Positions 1-12,759 of a DNA stretch of 64,000 bases are shown one piece after another. The number at the start of each line of letters is the position of its first letter. Position 1 is the stretch's first letter. Under the pieces are notes generated by a model. The model saw only the letters and a list, made by a program, of their open reading frames with translations. It was not told the DNA's origin and did no database searches. The stretch spans positions 33,034,043-33,098,042 of the forward strand of contig OX463849.1 in assembly GCA_949825065.1 (NCBI GenBank), given 5' to 3'. The DNA comes from Odontocerum albicorne (Eukaryota; Arthropoda; Insecta; Trichoptera; Odontoceridae). The translations under genes were made by a program, and so were the position numbers.

Positions 1-1252
1 TTAGAGATATGTAGAATTAAGATCGATTTCTTCTTCATTTAATAAATTGGTTGTTCCAAATCAATCCAATAGGGCGGGGTACTATTATAGAGTTTTTATC
101 GTTGCTTGTTCTGTGACGTGGAATGGCTTCCCTCCTTGTGATGGAGATATGGATAGAGTGTGCAGCTTTAGGAAACAATTAGAGCCAATCCTTTTTGGAA
201 GGTCTTATCAAAATTAATGAGTTGGTTCGAATCATGGGCTAGAAGGCCCTTAAGAAGAGTTTGCTCTCTAAACGGCGCTACATAAATTGTCCATTAATTA
301 TTATTATAATTATACAATTAAGTATTGTATGAAATAAATACATTTCTAGTAGGTTGGGTGTGTTTCAGTGTCGTAATAATTAGATCTTCGTTATAAATTT
401 GAACCTAGCTGTTAATAAATAGATCAGTACGAAAATAATGGCAGAGTCCTACCTAAGACTGTACAGTAGTTCAGTCTTTAATAATAGTGACAGTGCGTAT
501 AACCAACCCATCTCATTTCATTCTCTTTTATGTTGGTATTGTACATATTGTTAATATCAATATTAAATATTTTTATATAACAAAAAATGCATAGAAATCG
601 AGTGAAAGTGAAAATTAGTGTTCATTGTTGAATTTATCTATGAGAATATATTCCAATATCAAAAATGTCATCTGGTCACCGAAAGTAAACAGTATAAATA
701 TTTGAATCATATGATTTTTATTTACGAATTTAAATTCTCACGACTGTAACAAACTTTCCATCAGCTGGTGAAAGAGATCCGACTGTCATTGAACACAATA
801 GAAGACATTTCTTTTCAATTTAAATTTCTTGGGACGATTGATGCAATGATTTTGCATCGCAATTGCATACAATTGATTGTCATCTTTGGCCGAGAATATA
901 AAAACTTGTTATTCCAAGACCGAGGGACTCTCATAGTTTTCGTTGCATTTCGAATTTAAAAGCGTTGCATAATGTATAATATTTCTTTAGGCGATGGTCC
1001 TCCTTTATAAGCACAGGTATCAAATTGATTTGATGCTTTCATAATATGTCAGTCAAACAGAATTAGTATGATACTTAGTATGAATGTATCCAGGTGTCTT
1101 CAGCTTCTTTACCACTTATCCCTGAAGGTGGAGATCGTAACGCTGCTAAGGGACACCTCCAGAGTCTGTCCTCGACATACTTTGGAATGGTATTTCAATA
1201 CAGTTGTCTTCGAATAATCCCTTCAACTGTTATCATTATCAACATCTTTGAA
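1..1252. other. AT-rich non-coding stretch
   Basis: No supported gene. Only short chance ORFs occur. At about 247-290 there is a segment (GAGTTTGCTCTCTAAACGG followed by GCGCTACATAAATTGTCC-like sequence) that recurs at about 25,490-25,540 in the same orientation and at 55,585-55,625 inverted, so it is part of a dispersed repeat. Confidence 0.5.
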
Positions 1253-1345
1253 AACCACCCTGGCCTAGTTAGTAGATAACTGTCTTCCAACTCGAGGGTT
1301 CGATTACCGCTGGAACCTAGAATGTTATAAAAAGGGTTCTTATAT
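1253..1345 (+). repeat. tRNA-derived SINE head (SINE family 1)
   Basis: An A-box-like TGGCCTAGTTAG and a B-box-like GGGTTCGATTACC lie about 40 bases apart, as in the RNA polymerase III promoter of a tRNA gene. TGGAACCTAG follows, as in other copies. The same head recurs at 8,347, 9,133(-), 17,400(-), 30,317, 30,452, 34,870(-), 36,400(-) and 56,338. The fold has no clean acceptor stem, so it is SINE sequence and not a tRNA gene. Confidence 0.6.
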
Positions 1346-1419
1346 GATTTTTCTTTAGGGATGTGTGAATACCTCTGTGGTTAATTGGAAGATATTGACA
1401 AATAGTAATATAGTAAGCA

Positions 1420-1457
1420 TATCAGGTTATCCGGTATATATCAGGTTATCCGACGAA
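1420..1457. repeat. Short direct repeat
   Basis: ATATCAGGTTATCCG occurs twice about 20 bp apart. No further copies were noticed. Confidence 0.4.
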
Positions 1458-1748
1458 AGTTTAATAAAATACAACCCCTATTGGGATTGGTAGAGAGCAT
1501 AGATCCCCACTTTAATCTACCACACATCTCTCGATTCTACCATGTTCATTCAAATCGTCATGCATACTTTCTGATTATAAAAGTTTTTTTACTGATCCCT
1601 CTTTTAGAATATCATTCATTTGGTCATGTCATGTTTTCTAAATTTTCCGAAACCTCTCGTACCTTGTTCACTACTGGTAAAGTTTATTTTCGTTAATATT
1701 TCATCCCTTATTCTTTTTTTGCTATTAATATAAGAGACATTTGTAATA

Positions 1749-2223
1749 ATCTACTTATTCTTATTATTTTAATTTTTTCAAGTATTGCATAAGAGGTTGC
1801 ATATATTGACAATTGATTTAATGTGGGCTATTTGTCTAATATTTCCGGTCCTGGGATTCGAACCCGGTATTTTTAATTTAATATGGAGATTTACATTTAC
1901 TAGATAATCACTAATTGTTTATGTTAGTTTACACATGATACACTCGTACATATATTAGTTCAGTTGTATATAATTTTAAAAAGACTCATCCTGTTCGCAG
2001 CTCTTCTTTCGGTCTCTGCTTTCAGATTCAGCTTTTTCACTGTTTAACACGCCTCACTACATAATTCTTAATTGTTAAAGTTTATTCATCGAGACCACAC
2101 TAACACATTTAATATTCGCGATGTTCGTTTGTTGTGCACTGCCTGAGATAACTCGCAATACTATTTTAAATTTAACGTATTTTTGAAGTGGCCTTTTTTT
2201 GCACAGCAGAAAAAATAAAAATA
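1749..2223 (+). repeat. Left arm of a 475-bp inverted repeat
   Basis: This arm is the reverse complement of 2,297-2,771. I followed the match through its whole length and saw no clear mismatch or gap; both arms come out at exactly 475 bp. It begins CTACTTATTCTTATT after two bases and ends GCAGAAAAAATAAAAATA. It contains a B-box-like motif (inverted here, CTGGGATTCGAACCC, about 1,851-1,865), which suggests tRNA-derived sequence. There is no ORF. It could be a foldback transposon, a recent inverted duplication, or an assembly product. Confidence 0.85.
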
Positions 2224-2296
2224 TGTCGCCTTTGAAAGACAAAAAAAAACCTCAAAGGTCCAGATCTAGGTAATATGCTCGTATTTGATTTCGTAT
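2224..2296. other. Loop of the inverted repeat
   Basis: This 73-bp spacer between the two 475-bp arms contains CAAAGGTCCAGATCTAGG. Part of it (about 2,274-2,296) appears inverted and slightly diverged at 2,842-2,866, which points to a third, partial copy of the unit. Confidence 0.7.
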
Positions 2297-2771
2297 TATT
2301 TTTATTTTTTCTGCTGTGCAAAAAAAGGCCACTTCAAAAATACGTTAAATTTAAAATAGTATTGCGAGTTATCTCAGGCAGTGCACAACAAACGAACATC
2401 GCGAATATTAAATGTGTTAGTGTGGTCTCGATGAATAAACTTTAACAATTAAGAATTATGTAGTGAGGCGTGTTAAACAGTGAAAAAGCTGAATCTGAAA
2501 GCAGAGACCGAAAGAAGAGCTGCGAACAGGATGAGTCTTTTTAAAATTATATACAACTGAACTAATATATGTACGAGTGTATCATGTGTAAACTAACATA
2601 AACAATTAGTGATTATCTAGTAAATGTAAATCTCCATATTAAATTAAAAATACCGGGTTCGAATCCCAGGACCGGAAATATTAGACAAATAGCCCACATT
2701 AAATCAATTGTCAATATATGCAACCTCTTATGCAATACTTGAAAAAATTAAAATAATAAGAATAAGTAGAT
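2297..2771 (-). repeat. Right arm of a 475-bp inverted repeat
   Basis: Reverse complement of 1,749-2,223. In this orientation GGGTTCGAATCCCAG (about 2,655-2,669) is a good match to a tRNA B box. The flanks outside the two arms (left ...TTTGTAA, right ACGTACA...) show no target-site duplication. Confidence 0.85.
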
Positions 2772-2839
2772 ACGTACACCCCATAAAATAATATCTCGGT
2801 GCTAGAAGTAACATATTAATATTCCAAATTCTTGATAAG

Positions 2840-2902
2840 TAAGAATACGAAATCAAACACGAGCAAATATGCAATCTCTTATGCAATACTTGAAAAAAAA
2901 GA
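2840..2902 (+). repeat. Partial third copy of the palindrome unit
   Basis: ATACGAAATCAAACACGAGC resembles the inverted loop sequence, and CTTATGCAATACTTGAAAAA repeats the right arm near 2,727-2,746. The two segments are closer together than in the main copy. Confidence 0.6.
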
Positions 2903-2946
2903 GTATTTAGTCATGCGCACAACGACTCATCCATACAAAAGTGAAG

Positions 2947-2998
<52 letters not shown>
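2947..2998. repeat. Poly-A tract, 52 nt
   Basis: An uninterrupted A run directly upstream of the LINE 5' leader. It could be the tail of an earlier retroinsertion into which the LINE landed, or simple-sequence expansion. The length may not be exact in the assembly. Confidence 0.9.
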
Positions 2999-3001
<3 letters not shown>

Positions 3002-3181
3002 TAATTGTTTTCTTTCTCTCCCCTAATAAACTAGCCTCTCATCTAGCCTTCAAAAGGAGCGGAAAAATCTTATATACATGTGTACTAATCCAATTCCTTT
3101 CTAGACCTCCTTTACTTTGCCAAGTGTGGGAGGTGTCAAAACATTTTTGCTAGACAAATCACACTAGGCGAAACAAACAAA

Positions 3182-6163
3182 ATGACTGTCTTTATACAAA
3201 ATCAGGCCTCACCCTCATTCTCCGTATTGACCACGCCATCTATGTCAGGGGGAAATAATGCGCGGAGGGGATTCTATCCCATACCAAATAACACAGTCAA
3301 CCCACTACATTCATGCAAACTGTCTGTAGCCACCTTTAACTGCAGATCGCTTCGAGGAGAAGACCGACTACTTACACTGGAAGAAGAACTCACAAAGATC
3401 AAATGGGACGTTGTGGGACTAAGTGAAGTAAGAAGACCGGGAGAAGAACTCATCGAGAGACCAAACGGAAATAGCCTATATTACTCAGGAACTAAATCAG
3501 GTAAACTTAGTGGAGTAGGGTTTATGGTAAGTAAGAAACTAAAAACGAATATTGTCGGGTTTACAGCAACATCAGACAGAATGGCAATGCTGACAATTAA
3601 AATTAATAAAAGATACAACCTCCAAATTATTCAAGTCTACGCACCCACAACAAGCCACAATGACGAAGAAATTGAAAAATTCTACGATGACCTTAGGAAT
3701 CTAAATGGAAAAAAGAAAAACCACTTTAAAATTATCATGGGAGACTTCAACGCAAAAATTGGACAAACCAGAGAAGATGAAGAGTGCACGGGTAATTTTG
3801 GCTACGGGGAAAGAAACGAAAGAGGAAACCGAATGATAGAATTTTCGCAAGCGGAAAAAATGTACGTATCAAATACGCTCTTTAATAAGAGATCACAAAG
3901 AAGGTGGAATCGGAGAGGGCCAAATGGCACATTAAACGAAATAGACTACATACTGGTTAATAATAAAAGAATGATTGAAGACTGTAAGGTAATTAACAGA
4001 TTCAACACGGGAAGTGACCACAGACTTGTACAGTCCACCATCAAAATAAATACAAAAATGGAGAAATATAAACTTATTAAAAGCCATAAGGCAAAAATCA
4101 ACATTGAAGCACTGCTCTCAAATAAAAGAGAAGAGTTCCGTTACCAAACAAAATGCAAACTCCAAGCTCATACGAGAGAAGGAAACCGAGAAAATATAGA
4201 ATTATGGAGTGAAACTATAATGGATGAAATAAAAGAAATCGCATTAAATGTGGGGGGGAAACCCCAAAAACCCAGAGACTCAAAAATTTCAGACGACACA
4301 AAACAACTCATGACAAAAAGAAGGGACTTCAAAAAAGACGATAGTATACGACAATCAATCGAATATACCGAACTATGCAAAACCGTAAGAAAAAAGGTAA
4401 AAGAAGATATAAGAAAATATAACTCAAACCTAATACAAAAGACAATAGAGCAGAACCGAAGCTACAAAAAAACCTCACAAATGCTAAGCGACGGAAACAA
4501 ACAAATAACGGCCCTGCTCAAAAAGGATAACAGCAAAACCGAAAACCGGGAGGAAATCATAAAGCGAGTCCACGAATTCTACTCAGAACTATTTCAAGAC
4601 ACTGAAAACACGAGAGATAGACCGAACAACCAAACAGATGAACAGGTTCCTGAAGTTCTTACTAGAGAAGTTGAAAAAACCATAAATAGTATGAAAAACG
4701 GAAAATCGGCAGGAGATGACGGCATAACAATAGAAATTCTTAAAGCAGCAGGAGATGAAATATATCCCGTCTTAGCAAAAATAATGACACATTGCATTAA
4801 CAACGGGAAAATTCCCACAAAATGGAACACGGCAAAAGTGATTCTCCTTCATAAGAAAGGAGACAAAAACGACTTAAAGAACTATAGACCCATCAGTCTC
4901 ATGCCAATCATTTACAAAGTATTTACAAAAATAATAACAACTAGAATACAAAAACAGCTAGACGATATGCAACCAAGAGAACAAGCTGGATTTAGAAGTG
5001 GATATAGTACAATGGACCATATACACACAATGAGGCAAGTAATAGCAACATCGAATGAATATCGAAGACCCCTAAGCATGTGCTTCATAGACTTTGAAAA
5101 AGCATTCGACTCTGTAAAACACGAATACATATTTGAAGCACTCAGGAAACAAGGAATACAACCGGCTTATATAAGAATAATACAAAATATCTACCTAGAA
5201 GCAAAAGCAGTGGTGCATCTTCCAGAAAAAACAGAGGAAATAACAATTACAAAGGGAGTAAGACAAGGAGACGCGATGTCACCCAAACTCTTTACAGCTT
5301 TACTAGAAGAAATATTTAAAACCTTAAACTGGGAAGGTATGGGCATAAAGATCGATGGCGAATATCTCTCTAACCTGAGATTCGCAGATGATATCACACT
5401 ACTAAGCGAAACAAGAGAAGAACTGGAGAAAATGATTCAAGAGCTTAACTTAGCCAGCAATCGAGTGGGCTTAAAAATGAACCTCGCTAAAACCAAAGTA
5501 ATGTTCAACCAATATACACGTGCATCAACGAGGCAAATTAAGATTGGCGACATAGCCTTAGAAGAAGTCCCCCACTATATATATTTAGGACAACAAATAT
5601 CAGCAGACGGGAATATGATCAATGAAATTAACAGAAGAATAAAAATGGGCTGGAGCGCATTTGGAAGGAATAACAGAGTTTTCAGAGAAAATCTCCCGTT
5701 ATGTCTAAAAAGCAAAGTCTTCGATCAATGCATCCTCCCGGTACTCACATACGGCTGTGAAACGTGGACCCTTAACTCAAAAATAATACAGCGCCTCGTC
5801 ACTACACAAAGAAGCATGGAAAGAAGTATGCTGGGGATAACAAAAAGAGATAGAAAGACAATTACGTGGATAAGAAGCCAAACGAAGGTCACAGACATAA
5901 TGGAAAGAATACTCAAAAGTCAATGGGAATGGGCAGGACACGTGGTGAGAAGGGAAGACAATAGATGGACTAAAAAGAGCACAGATTGGATACCACGAGA
6001 AACAATCAGACCGAGGAGAAGACCTCAAAACAGATGGGACAGACCCTTCGTAAAATTCGCAGGCGTGACCTGGCAAAGAGAGGCGAGAGACCGCAAGATA
6101 TGGAAATCTTTGAAAAGCGCCTTTACCCAGCAGCGATCAAATCAAAACACAGAAGAACAATAA
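3182..6163 (+). CDS. LINE ORF2-like polyprotein: AP endonuclease plus reverse transcriptase
   Basis: Intact 993-codon ORF starting at ATG 3,182 and ending TAA. Residues about 47-290 form an endonuclease/exonuclease/phosphatase domain: ATFNCRSL (N53), GLSEVR (E82), IQVYAPT (Y153), MGDFNAKIG (D188, N190), IDYILVN and the SDH triad (278-280). It nicks the target to prime reverse transcription. Residues about 495-770 form the reverse transcriptase: NYRPISLMPIIYKV, EQAGFRSGYST, motif A FIDFEKAFDS (D637), GVRQGDAMSP, and motif C FADD (734-737). The C-terminal part (VLTYGCETWTL, WEWAGHVVRREDNRW, RPRRRPQNRWD) is the tail seen in RTE-type proteins of insects, often annotated as craniofacial development protein 2-like or endonuclease-reverse transcriptase. 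All catalytic residues I can check are present and no stop or frameshift is seen, so the copy could be active. The codons are A-rich. Clade assignment is by eye. Confidence 0.92.
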   Translation: MTVFIQNQASPSFSVLTTPSMSGGNNARRGFYPIPNNTVNPLHSCKLSVATFNCRSLRGEDRLLTLEEELTKIKWDVVGLSEVRRPGEELIERPNGNSLYYSGTKSGKLSGVGFMVSKKLKTNIVGFTATSDRMAMLTIKINKRYNLQIIQVYAPTTSHNDEEIEKFYDDLRNLNGKKKNHFKIIMGDFNAKIGQTREDEECTGNFGYGERNERGNRMIEFSQAEKMYVSNTLFNKRSQRRWNRRGPNGTLNEIDYILVNNKRMIEDCKVINRFNTGSDHRLVQSTIKINTKMEKYKLIKSHKAKINIEALLSNKREEFRYQTKCKLQAHTREGNRENIELWSETIMDEIKEIALNVGGKPQKPRDSKISDDTKQLMTKRRDFKKDDSIRQSIEYTELCKTVRKKVKEDIRKYNSNLIQKTIEQNRSYKKTSQMLSDGNKQITALLKKDNSKTENREEIIKRVHEFYSELFQDTENTRDRPNNQTDEQVPEVLTREVEKTINSMKNGKSAGDDGITIEILKAAGDEIYPVLAKIMTHCINNGKIPTKWNTAKVILLHKKGDKNDLKNYRPISLMPIIYKVFTKIITTRIQKQLDDMQPREQAGFRSGYSTMDHIHTMRQVIATSNEYRRPLSMCFIDFEKAFDSVKHEYIFEALRKQGIQPAYIRIIQNIYLEAKAVVHLPEKTEEITITKGVRQGDAMSPKLFTALLEEIFKTLNWEGMGIKIDGEYLSNLRFADDITLLSETREELEKMIQELNLASNRVGLKMNLAKTKVMFNQYTRASTRQIKIGDIALEEVPHYIYLGQQISADGNMINEINRRIKMGWSAFGRNNRVFRENLPLCLKSKVFDQCILPVLTYGCETWTLNSKIIQRLVTTQRSMERSMLGITKRDRKTITWIRSQTKVTDIMERILKSQWEWAGHVVRREDNRWTKKSTDWIPRETIRPRRRPQNRWDRPFVKFAGVTWQREARDRKIWKSLKSAFTQQRSNQNTEEQ

Positions 6164-7679
<1,516 letters not shown>

Positions 7680-7880
7680 AAATAAAGATAGAAAAATATT
7701 ATCCTGTATCAGAAGGAGGAAGTTAGAATATTTTAGATATATATAGTAATGCGAGAAGAAAAATATGAGACTTTTCAACTGATATTATAGGGAATCATTC
7801 AGAGCAGAAAAAGTGCGGGAAGAAGATGAGTCTCCTGGTTGAACAACTTATCGGAGTAGTTTCATTGTGGTGCAACATAT
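7680..7880 (+). pseudogene. Decayed LINE reverse-transcriptase C-terminus
   Basis: Broken reading frames resemble the C-terminal tail of the LINE fragment at 54,558-55,004. AGTGCGGGAAGAAGATGAGT, read in frame and followed by a CTGGTTGAACA segment, parallels the GRRGVGRRQISWLRN region there. Several stops; not functional. Confidence 0.5.
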
Positions 7881-8346
7881 TTATTCAAAACTGATACATC
7901 AAAGCTCAATCAATCCATGATGATCGTCAACGTCATGATGATCTCAAGCTTAATGGAACATCAAAGACAAATAAGGTACCCACCCACATTTGAAAAACAA
8001 TGTTCCATACCGGCAGTTTATGAACTCGGGCAATTAATGTGAATTTCACAATTATAAAAATTAAAAACACTTTCCGTGTGAAAATTATTATTGTTCAATT
8101 TATTTTGAATATCTTAGCAACTGATCGTATAACTTGGATATTTTATGATACTATTAAAGCGTAATCAATTCGGAATCGGTGTGCAGCCTCATATGGCAGA
8201 TGTTTACAGAATCAGGTATGTGAATGCTAAAAACCGTTTGGTAACGCAGGTTTTATTTTGAAATTTGTAAGATAAGACAGCATTTTTCATCTCATTGAAG
8301 TAATTTTTTGGAAGGTATAATCTGGTGAAATTATGTATATGTTTAA

Positions 8347-8432
8347 ATGACGATCTCCGTGGGTTAGCACGTAAATTGCATGCATTCTACCTGGGGACGA
8401 TGGGCTCGATTCCCGTTGATAACAAAAAAAGA
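8347..8432 (+). repeat. SINE family 1 head
   Basis: ATCTCCGTGGGTTAGCACG (A-box region) and GGGCTCGATTCCCGTTG (B box) about 45 bases apart match the other tRNA-like heads. The tail is not recognisable downstream. Confidence 0.6.
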
Positions 8433-8587
8433 CGAGTGCATTGATAATTTATCTGTTGTGTGCTGTAGTACATTTGTACTTAATTTTGAGTGCAAATAGT
8501 ATGAATCAAGTTAATATTTTGATATTTATTTCTACATTGTAATATCTTACATATTCGGTTATATTGTGACATTAGAATGATTTAAGA

Positions 8588-9070
8588 TGATAAATACAGA
8601 ACTTCATTGAACGATGAAAGGGACGGACGTGAAATCTTATATACTGTAGAATACTTTACAAACGAATGAAAAATGAAATATACTTTTGCAAAGGAATCTG
8701 TGTGGTTTCCAGAAATTTTAAATGATGAAAGATGATAAATATTAAGTACAGAAATTCATTTAATAATGAAAGAGACAGACGCAAAATCTTTTATATTGTT
8801 GGATACTATACAAATTAATGAAAAATAAAATATAATTTACAAAGGAATCTGCCTGGTTACAAGAAATATTAAATGATCAAATATGATAAATTTAAGATAC
8901 ATAATTCATTCAATGATGAAAGTGGACGCAAAATCTTTTATATTGTTGGATACTATACAAATGAATGAAAAATGAAATGTAATTTACAAAGAAATCTGCA
9001 TGGTTTCGAGAAATGTTAAATCATCAAAGATAATAAATTTAAGAAACAGAATTCATTTAATGATGAAGAA
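8588..9070. repeat. Tandem repeat, ~148-bp unit, ~3.3 copies
   Basis: Successive units each hold GATAAAT...ACAGAA-TTCATT, AATGATGAAAG..GACGCAAAATC, TTGGATACTATACAAA-GAATGAAAAATGAAAT in pieces, and AAAGGAATCTG. Copies are diverged by small changes, so the array is old. Not coding. Confidence 0.8.
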
Positions 9071-9132
9071 GAAAGATATATAGTGATACGAAAAGAAATA
9101 TTCGTATTTTTAGATCTAACTTTTTTCTGTAA

Positions 9133-9215
9133 TGAATAACGATCCAACGGGAATCGAATCTGTAACTTCCCAGTTGGAAGAAAGTCGTCTTACCAACTAA
9201 GCCACGTAAGTCGAC
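9133..9215 (-). repeat. SINE family 1 head, minus strand
   Basis: Read on the minus strand: GTGGCTTAGTTGGTAAGACG (A box) and ACAGATTCGATTCCCGTTGG (B box). This is the clearest tRNA-like head among the copies, but it lacks a closing acceptor stem and CCA-proximal pairing, so I do not call a tRNA gene. Confidence 0.65.
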
Positions 9216-11280
9216 ATTGCGTAATGGGTACGTACATATTTATCTAATTTTAACAACGTATGTATTATTTTCAACAAAACATGCGGAACGGTACCATATT
9301 TATAATTAAGGAGTCAGTTACGAGTATATTTTTAATTTTTTGAACCTTATTTACCAGTAATTATTGTAATATATAACCTTTTGACTTTACCGAGAAAACA
9401 ATTAATACAGTTCCCTGAATTTCAAAGGTTATTTTTAAAACCATATTATAAAAGCGTTAGATAAAATAAAAATCAATTTACTGTAAAATTATGTAACGTG
9501 TAAAAAGTATCATTCAATCATTTGAAGGTTTTACAGTGAAAGCTGGAATTAAATTTATTAATCGCAGCTTACAATTTTTTTTTAAAATTATTTTGCATTG
9601 AAACGATTACGTAACATTTTCCCTCTCCTTTCACATTTTCATACATTTTTCGAATGTATGGTATAAAAAAAAGCAATTGTAAGATTTAATTAATGTTCAC
9701 CTCGAGAATGAATTCGATTTTAATTTTCAAGGTATTCCGAAGAAAAGCATAATCGATGTTGGTATCAAACACGTGGCTAATGTTGGAAAATAATTATTTT
9801 ATTCCTAAATTTTTAATTTAAAATATACTTTGTTTGGCGCTGCTCCGGAGTAAAAGGATACGTAAGATCACTTGTTCTTTAGTTTATAAATTGTAGCTTA
9901 TATACGCCAATATGGTGGGATATATCTATATAGGAAATCATAAGGAGACACATAACTACTCCACGAGAAGTCACAATTACTTTCGGCTTCCAAAAGCAAA
10001 ATGACAAAAATTCACAATAATGTTTGCAACAAATGTTTCAAAATTTAATGGGTTCGCCATTGAGCTAGCTCCCTGCCGAAGCACGCATATCTATCTATTT
10101 ATTTACATTGCCATCTTTGGAAAACATGCTTCCCGTATAGTAAAAATCCTTCATTGTTCAACCCATTAATGATTTATTTTATTTATTGTATATATTACAA
10201 ATAAATAATAAATTAACGAATTCAAAAATATTTGTTTTATTAATTGTTCTGAGAATGTTAAATTTTTATAGGAAAAGAAATCACGTGTATATGTAGGTAT
10301 CAGGAGAGCATGTTGGTTTAGAAGATAAATTACGAATATAGCAGCTGCGCGAGGCATATGGATGATACGCTGCCAGGCGGCATCGGGTATTTTCCTTAAG
10401 CTCTGATAAAAAAATTCAAGACCTATTCACGTCTGCTATCCTGATATTCTGATAATAGCAGATTAGAGTGAAGAACATCTGCATATTCATTCAAACCTAA
10501 CATAATATGCAGCCGATTTTCTTGTGATTTAATCACGAACCTTCTTTTTTCAAAAATGACTTGCAAGAAGTTGTATAAAAAAGTTAAAGAAAAAAATATC
10601 AACAATTAATTGTAACTAGTAAAGAAAAGACAATTATTTGGATACTTTGGATGAATAATACTTTAGTTACATTTAATGGTTTTGTCGCCCAATTTCTTAA
10701 AAATGTTGGAAATAATAAATAAAATATTGAAAATATAGGATTCACAACTATTTCATTACTTTAAAAAGTTTAAAAACTTATAAGAACTCCGAAAGAGTGA
10801 TCTTAAAAATCAAGCGTAAGTAAACTGTGTGAGACTATATTTTTCTTTTCTAATTAGCTATCTTAAAGAAGCCCATATCTTGGCAACACCACGTCACAAA
10901 CATACGTGTAATTTAATTGTATTTTCTTCCTTAATTAACGTTAGATATTACAATATAATTGGCGTGCGAACTATCCAGTTATTACTTCTACGTATTAATT
11001 TAATAATATAATGGAGAACATATAAAAAAAACTCTCCAGAAAACTAATTACATTTTGATTAATCGCCAGTTTCCAATTGCATTTTAAGATGGCCAAAGAA
11101 AAAACACTAGATTCATCAATTGTGTAATATCATAAGTTAATAATTTCTTATGACTCTTAGAGACGACTCAAAATCATGTGTAATTTTGTAAATAAAATAT
11201 TCGTGTAATGCACACGCTTATATTTAGTTATTTCATACACAGTTGATATTTTTTTACTACCTCCCTTATCTCAAAATGCC
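9216..11280. other. AT-rich non-coding stretch
   Basis: About 2 kb with only short chance ORFs. I see no conserved domain, SINE head or tandem array. Confidence 0.5.
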
Positions 11281-11284
11281 GTCT

Positions 11285-11705
11285 CCTGAATGAGAGGTTG
11301 GTCGTCATCATATTACTCCAAATATTGTTCAATGCAGCCTGGAACAACTAAGTATAATTAAGACCAAACCACCCCAGCGAGTTCTTAAGACAAGAAATGT
11401 GATGTCTTTCTCTGCCTCGTTTGTTTTTTTTGTCTTGTATGATTAGTTGTGTTATATTGTATCTTGTGCCTATCCTCATTTGATCGAGATACTCCAACTT
11501 GCAAACCTTCACAGTTTTAAGTAGTTCTCAGTCTTTATACAACTGAACAAGCACTTCCATATTTTTTATACGATCTGTCTTCCACTTCCACGTGTAGTAG
11601 TTCCACATCTCAAAAGCTTCGATCGTACGTGATATTTCCTGGTTTAGTGTAAACACATCTGTTCCACATAAGATAGTTCAGAAGGTGCAGCAGCGAATCA
11701 TACGA
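11285..11705 (-). pseudogene. LINE reverse-transcriptase C-terminal fragment
   Basis: On the minus strand, 11,705 down to 11,285, the translation with breaks gives TIEAFEMWNYYTWKWKTD, then ELLKTVKVCKLEYLDQMR, then IIQDKKNKRGRERHHIS and LFQAALNNIWSNMMT. This follows, block by block, the fragment at 54,558-55,004 (RLEAFEMWMHRRMLRIPW, ELLTNIKIRKVSYLGH, IIQGKIEGRRGVGRRQIS). It contains internal stops and lacks the catalytic half, so it is a 5'-truncated dead copy of the same LINE family. Confidence 0.7.
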
Positions 11706-12369
11706 ATTTTCAAAAGATATTTAACTTTAATGAAAGCACGAACGATAATTGAAATTGAAACTGTCAAAAATATAAATTGGTAACTTTAGCCTTTTTCCAT
11801 CGTTTTTAATTTTTTTAGATTATCTTCTAAAATATGCCCACTTTTTCAACTACAATTTATTGCAATTATATGCAACTAAGTTTAAAAAAACATACCAATC
11901 ATACCAATTTTTTATTAACTTTTATTAATTTCATACCAATTTTTTATTAACGTTTTCATTCCAAAATAATATTCTAATGTTTTGATGCAATTAACTATTG
12001 TATTGTATTATATTTGAAGTGGCCAAAAATATAAATTATATTTCTTTTATGTAATTGGGCTAAGCCTGTTTTAAGAAAATAAATAAATAAATTATCCAAG
12101 AAACGCTGTCTTGGTATGCTATGATCTGTTTCATGGTCTCGTGGTTAAGTGTTCATCATCATCAACCATGTAAGACCCAATATTAGACCTCAGCTTCTTG
12201 CCTTTTGTCTATCAAATGAAGTCTGTCATATGTGTATCGTCTTTAATTTCTACTAGCTATCATCATACCGTCTTGTCTGTAGTCTGCCTACATTTTTCCG
12301 GTTAGATTTGTATCTCCAAACAAGGGTCTTTATTATTAATCGACTTAGGAGTGGAAGATGTAGAGTGTG

Positions 12370-12570
12370 AACTACAGTGAAACCTCTCCCGTTAGTTCTT
12401 CAGCCATGAGATGCATCTTCTTCCCACACTTTTTCTATCCTAAAATTTCTCCCGCAATATTATTTGAATAATCTCACATTTTTCTACATGTATTATATAC
12501 TCGTATACAAAATACTACTTTCTCCTTTTGATGGTGGATAATACTTTTCTATATCTAGTCATCCGTTTTA
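12370..12570 (-). pseudogene. Decayed LINE C-terminal fragment
   Basis: The minus strand gives a DRKSVGRRCISWLKN-like stretch, equivalent to GRRGVGRRQISWLRN in the 54.6-kb fragment, with stops on both sides. Confidence 0.5.
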
Positions 12571-12759
12571 AGATGTTATCATTGCGGACTTTTTCAATCC
12601 ATGAGGCTCACGGCATTTTTCGATTAAAGTAAATTAAAAATACGACCATTTATGGAAATTGTGCAAAAATCGTTAACTTAAATAATTAATATAATTATGC
12701 TTATGTTAGAAAATAATATTTTTTAGAATAACATTATTAATATATAGCATTTCACGCCT

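Noticed and set aside
9133..9215. Possible tRNA gene (also 30,317 and 34,870)
   Set aside because: A and B boxes are present, but no acceptor stem closes and a shared SINE body follows in several copies.
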